From an uncultured Clostridium sp. (GTDB lineage Bacteria; Bacillota; Clostridia; Lachnospirales; Lachnospiraceae), in NCBI GenBank assembly GCA_945915475.1, contig CAMEFI010000036.1, positions 1-32,193 of the forward strand: DNA of 32,193 nucleotides, read 5' to 3'. Below the pieces are notes generated by a model. It made no database searches and had not been told where the DNA came from. It saw only the letters and a list, made by a program, of their open reading frames with translations. Positions 32,149 to 32,193 of this stretch are shown here, in pieces. Positions within the stretch are counted from its first letter, which is position 1. Every line of letters begins with the position of its first letter. A program made the translations under genes and the position numbers.

Positions 32149-32193
32149 CTTTAACAATTCCTCCTTAAATATAGATCTTTTATTCTTTTGCAG

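Noticed and set aside
1-32193. CRISPR arrays, insertion sequences, phage genes, tRNA or rRNA genes
   Set aside because: No spaced direct repeats, transposase or integrase motifs, or clover-leaf/rRNA sequences were seen on either strand.

Overview
The window looks like chromosomal DNA of an anaerobic, potentially spore-forming Clostridia bacterium, most likely Lachnospiraceae. This is inferred from low G+C, strong Shine-Dalgarno (SD) sites, sigma-A promoters with 17-bp spacers, family-typical hypothetical genes (DUF5688, DUF4364, a 45-aa membrane peptide), the sporulation gene gerW, and the conserved orders rpmB/yloU/fakA/recG, rho/rpmE/DUF1385/prmC/prfA and tig/clpP/clpX/lon/engB. No transposase, integrase, phage gene, CRISPR array, rRNA or tRNA was found. 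Only rpmB, a SpoU methyltransferase, a malic enzyme and a DUF4364 gene lie on the + strand; everything else is on the - strand. No gene-free stretch exceeds 300 bases; the longest is the 249-base rho/malic enzyme promoter region.

Region by region. 1-3323 holds the 5' part of recG (cut by the window edge), the fatty acid kinase gene fakA and yloU (Asp23 family), with a promoter region shared with the divergent rpmB (L28). 3771-8445 is a run of seven - strand genes ending in gerW and a 45-aa membrane peptide. It also contains a DUF2953 protein, two unrecognised proteins, a rhomboid-like membrane protein that lacks expected catalytic residues and carries a Cys-rich tail, and a two-LysM protein without a signal peptide. 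This is the least understood cluster and may serve the envelope or spore. 8559-12781 is a probable operon: a large acidic/basic membrane-anchored protein, hisH, hisF, a GNAT acetyltransferase and a DUF4352 lipoprotein.

13005-15626 is a tetR / single-domain response regulator / rarA / small membrane protein series. A textbook promoter and a perfect 16-bp palindrome sit before tetR. A DUF5688 gene and hisC (with its own promoter and terminator) follow. 18116-18940 is a SpoU methyltransferase gene with a full-consensus promoter. 18947-23751 is the translation and transcription termination cluster (prfA, prmC, DUF1385, rpmE, rho). 24001-25690 is a malic enzyme/DUF4364 pair. 25834-32148 is the protein quality-control cluster (trigger factor, ClpP, ClpX, Lon, EngB).

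Most of the window is conserved housekeeping DNA and no striking new system stands out. The points most worth a second look are the rhomboid-like/LysM/unknown cluster, the TetR-operator arrangement upstream of rarA, the acidic membrane protein ahead of hisHF, and two long imperfect inverted repeats (about 12908-12963 and 25708-25791).
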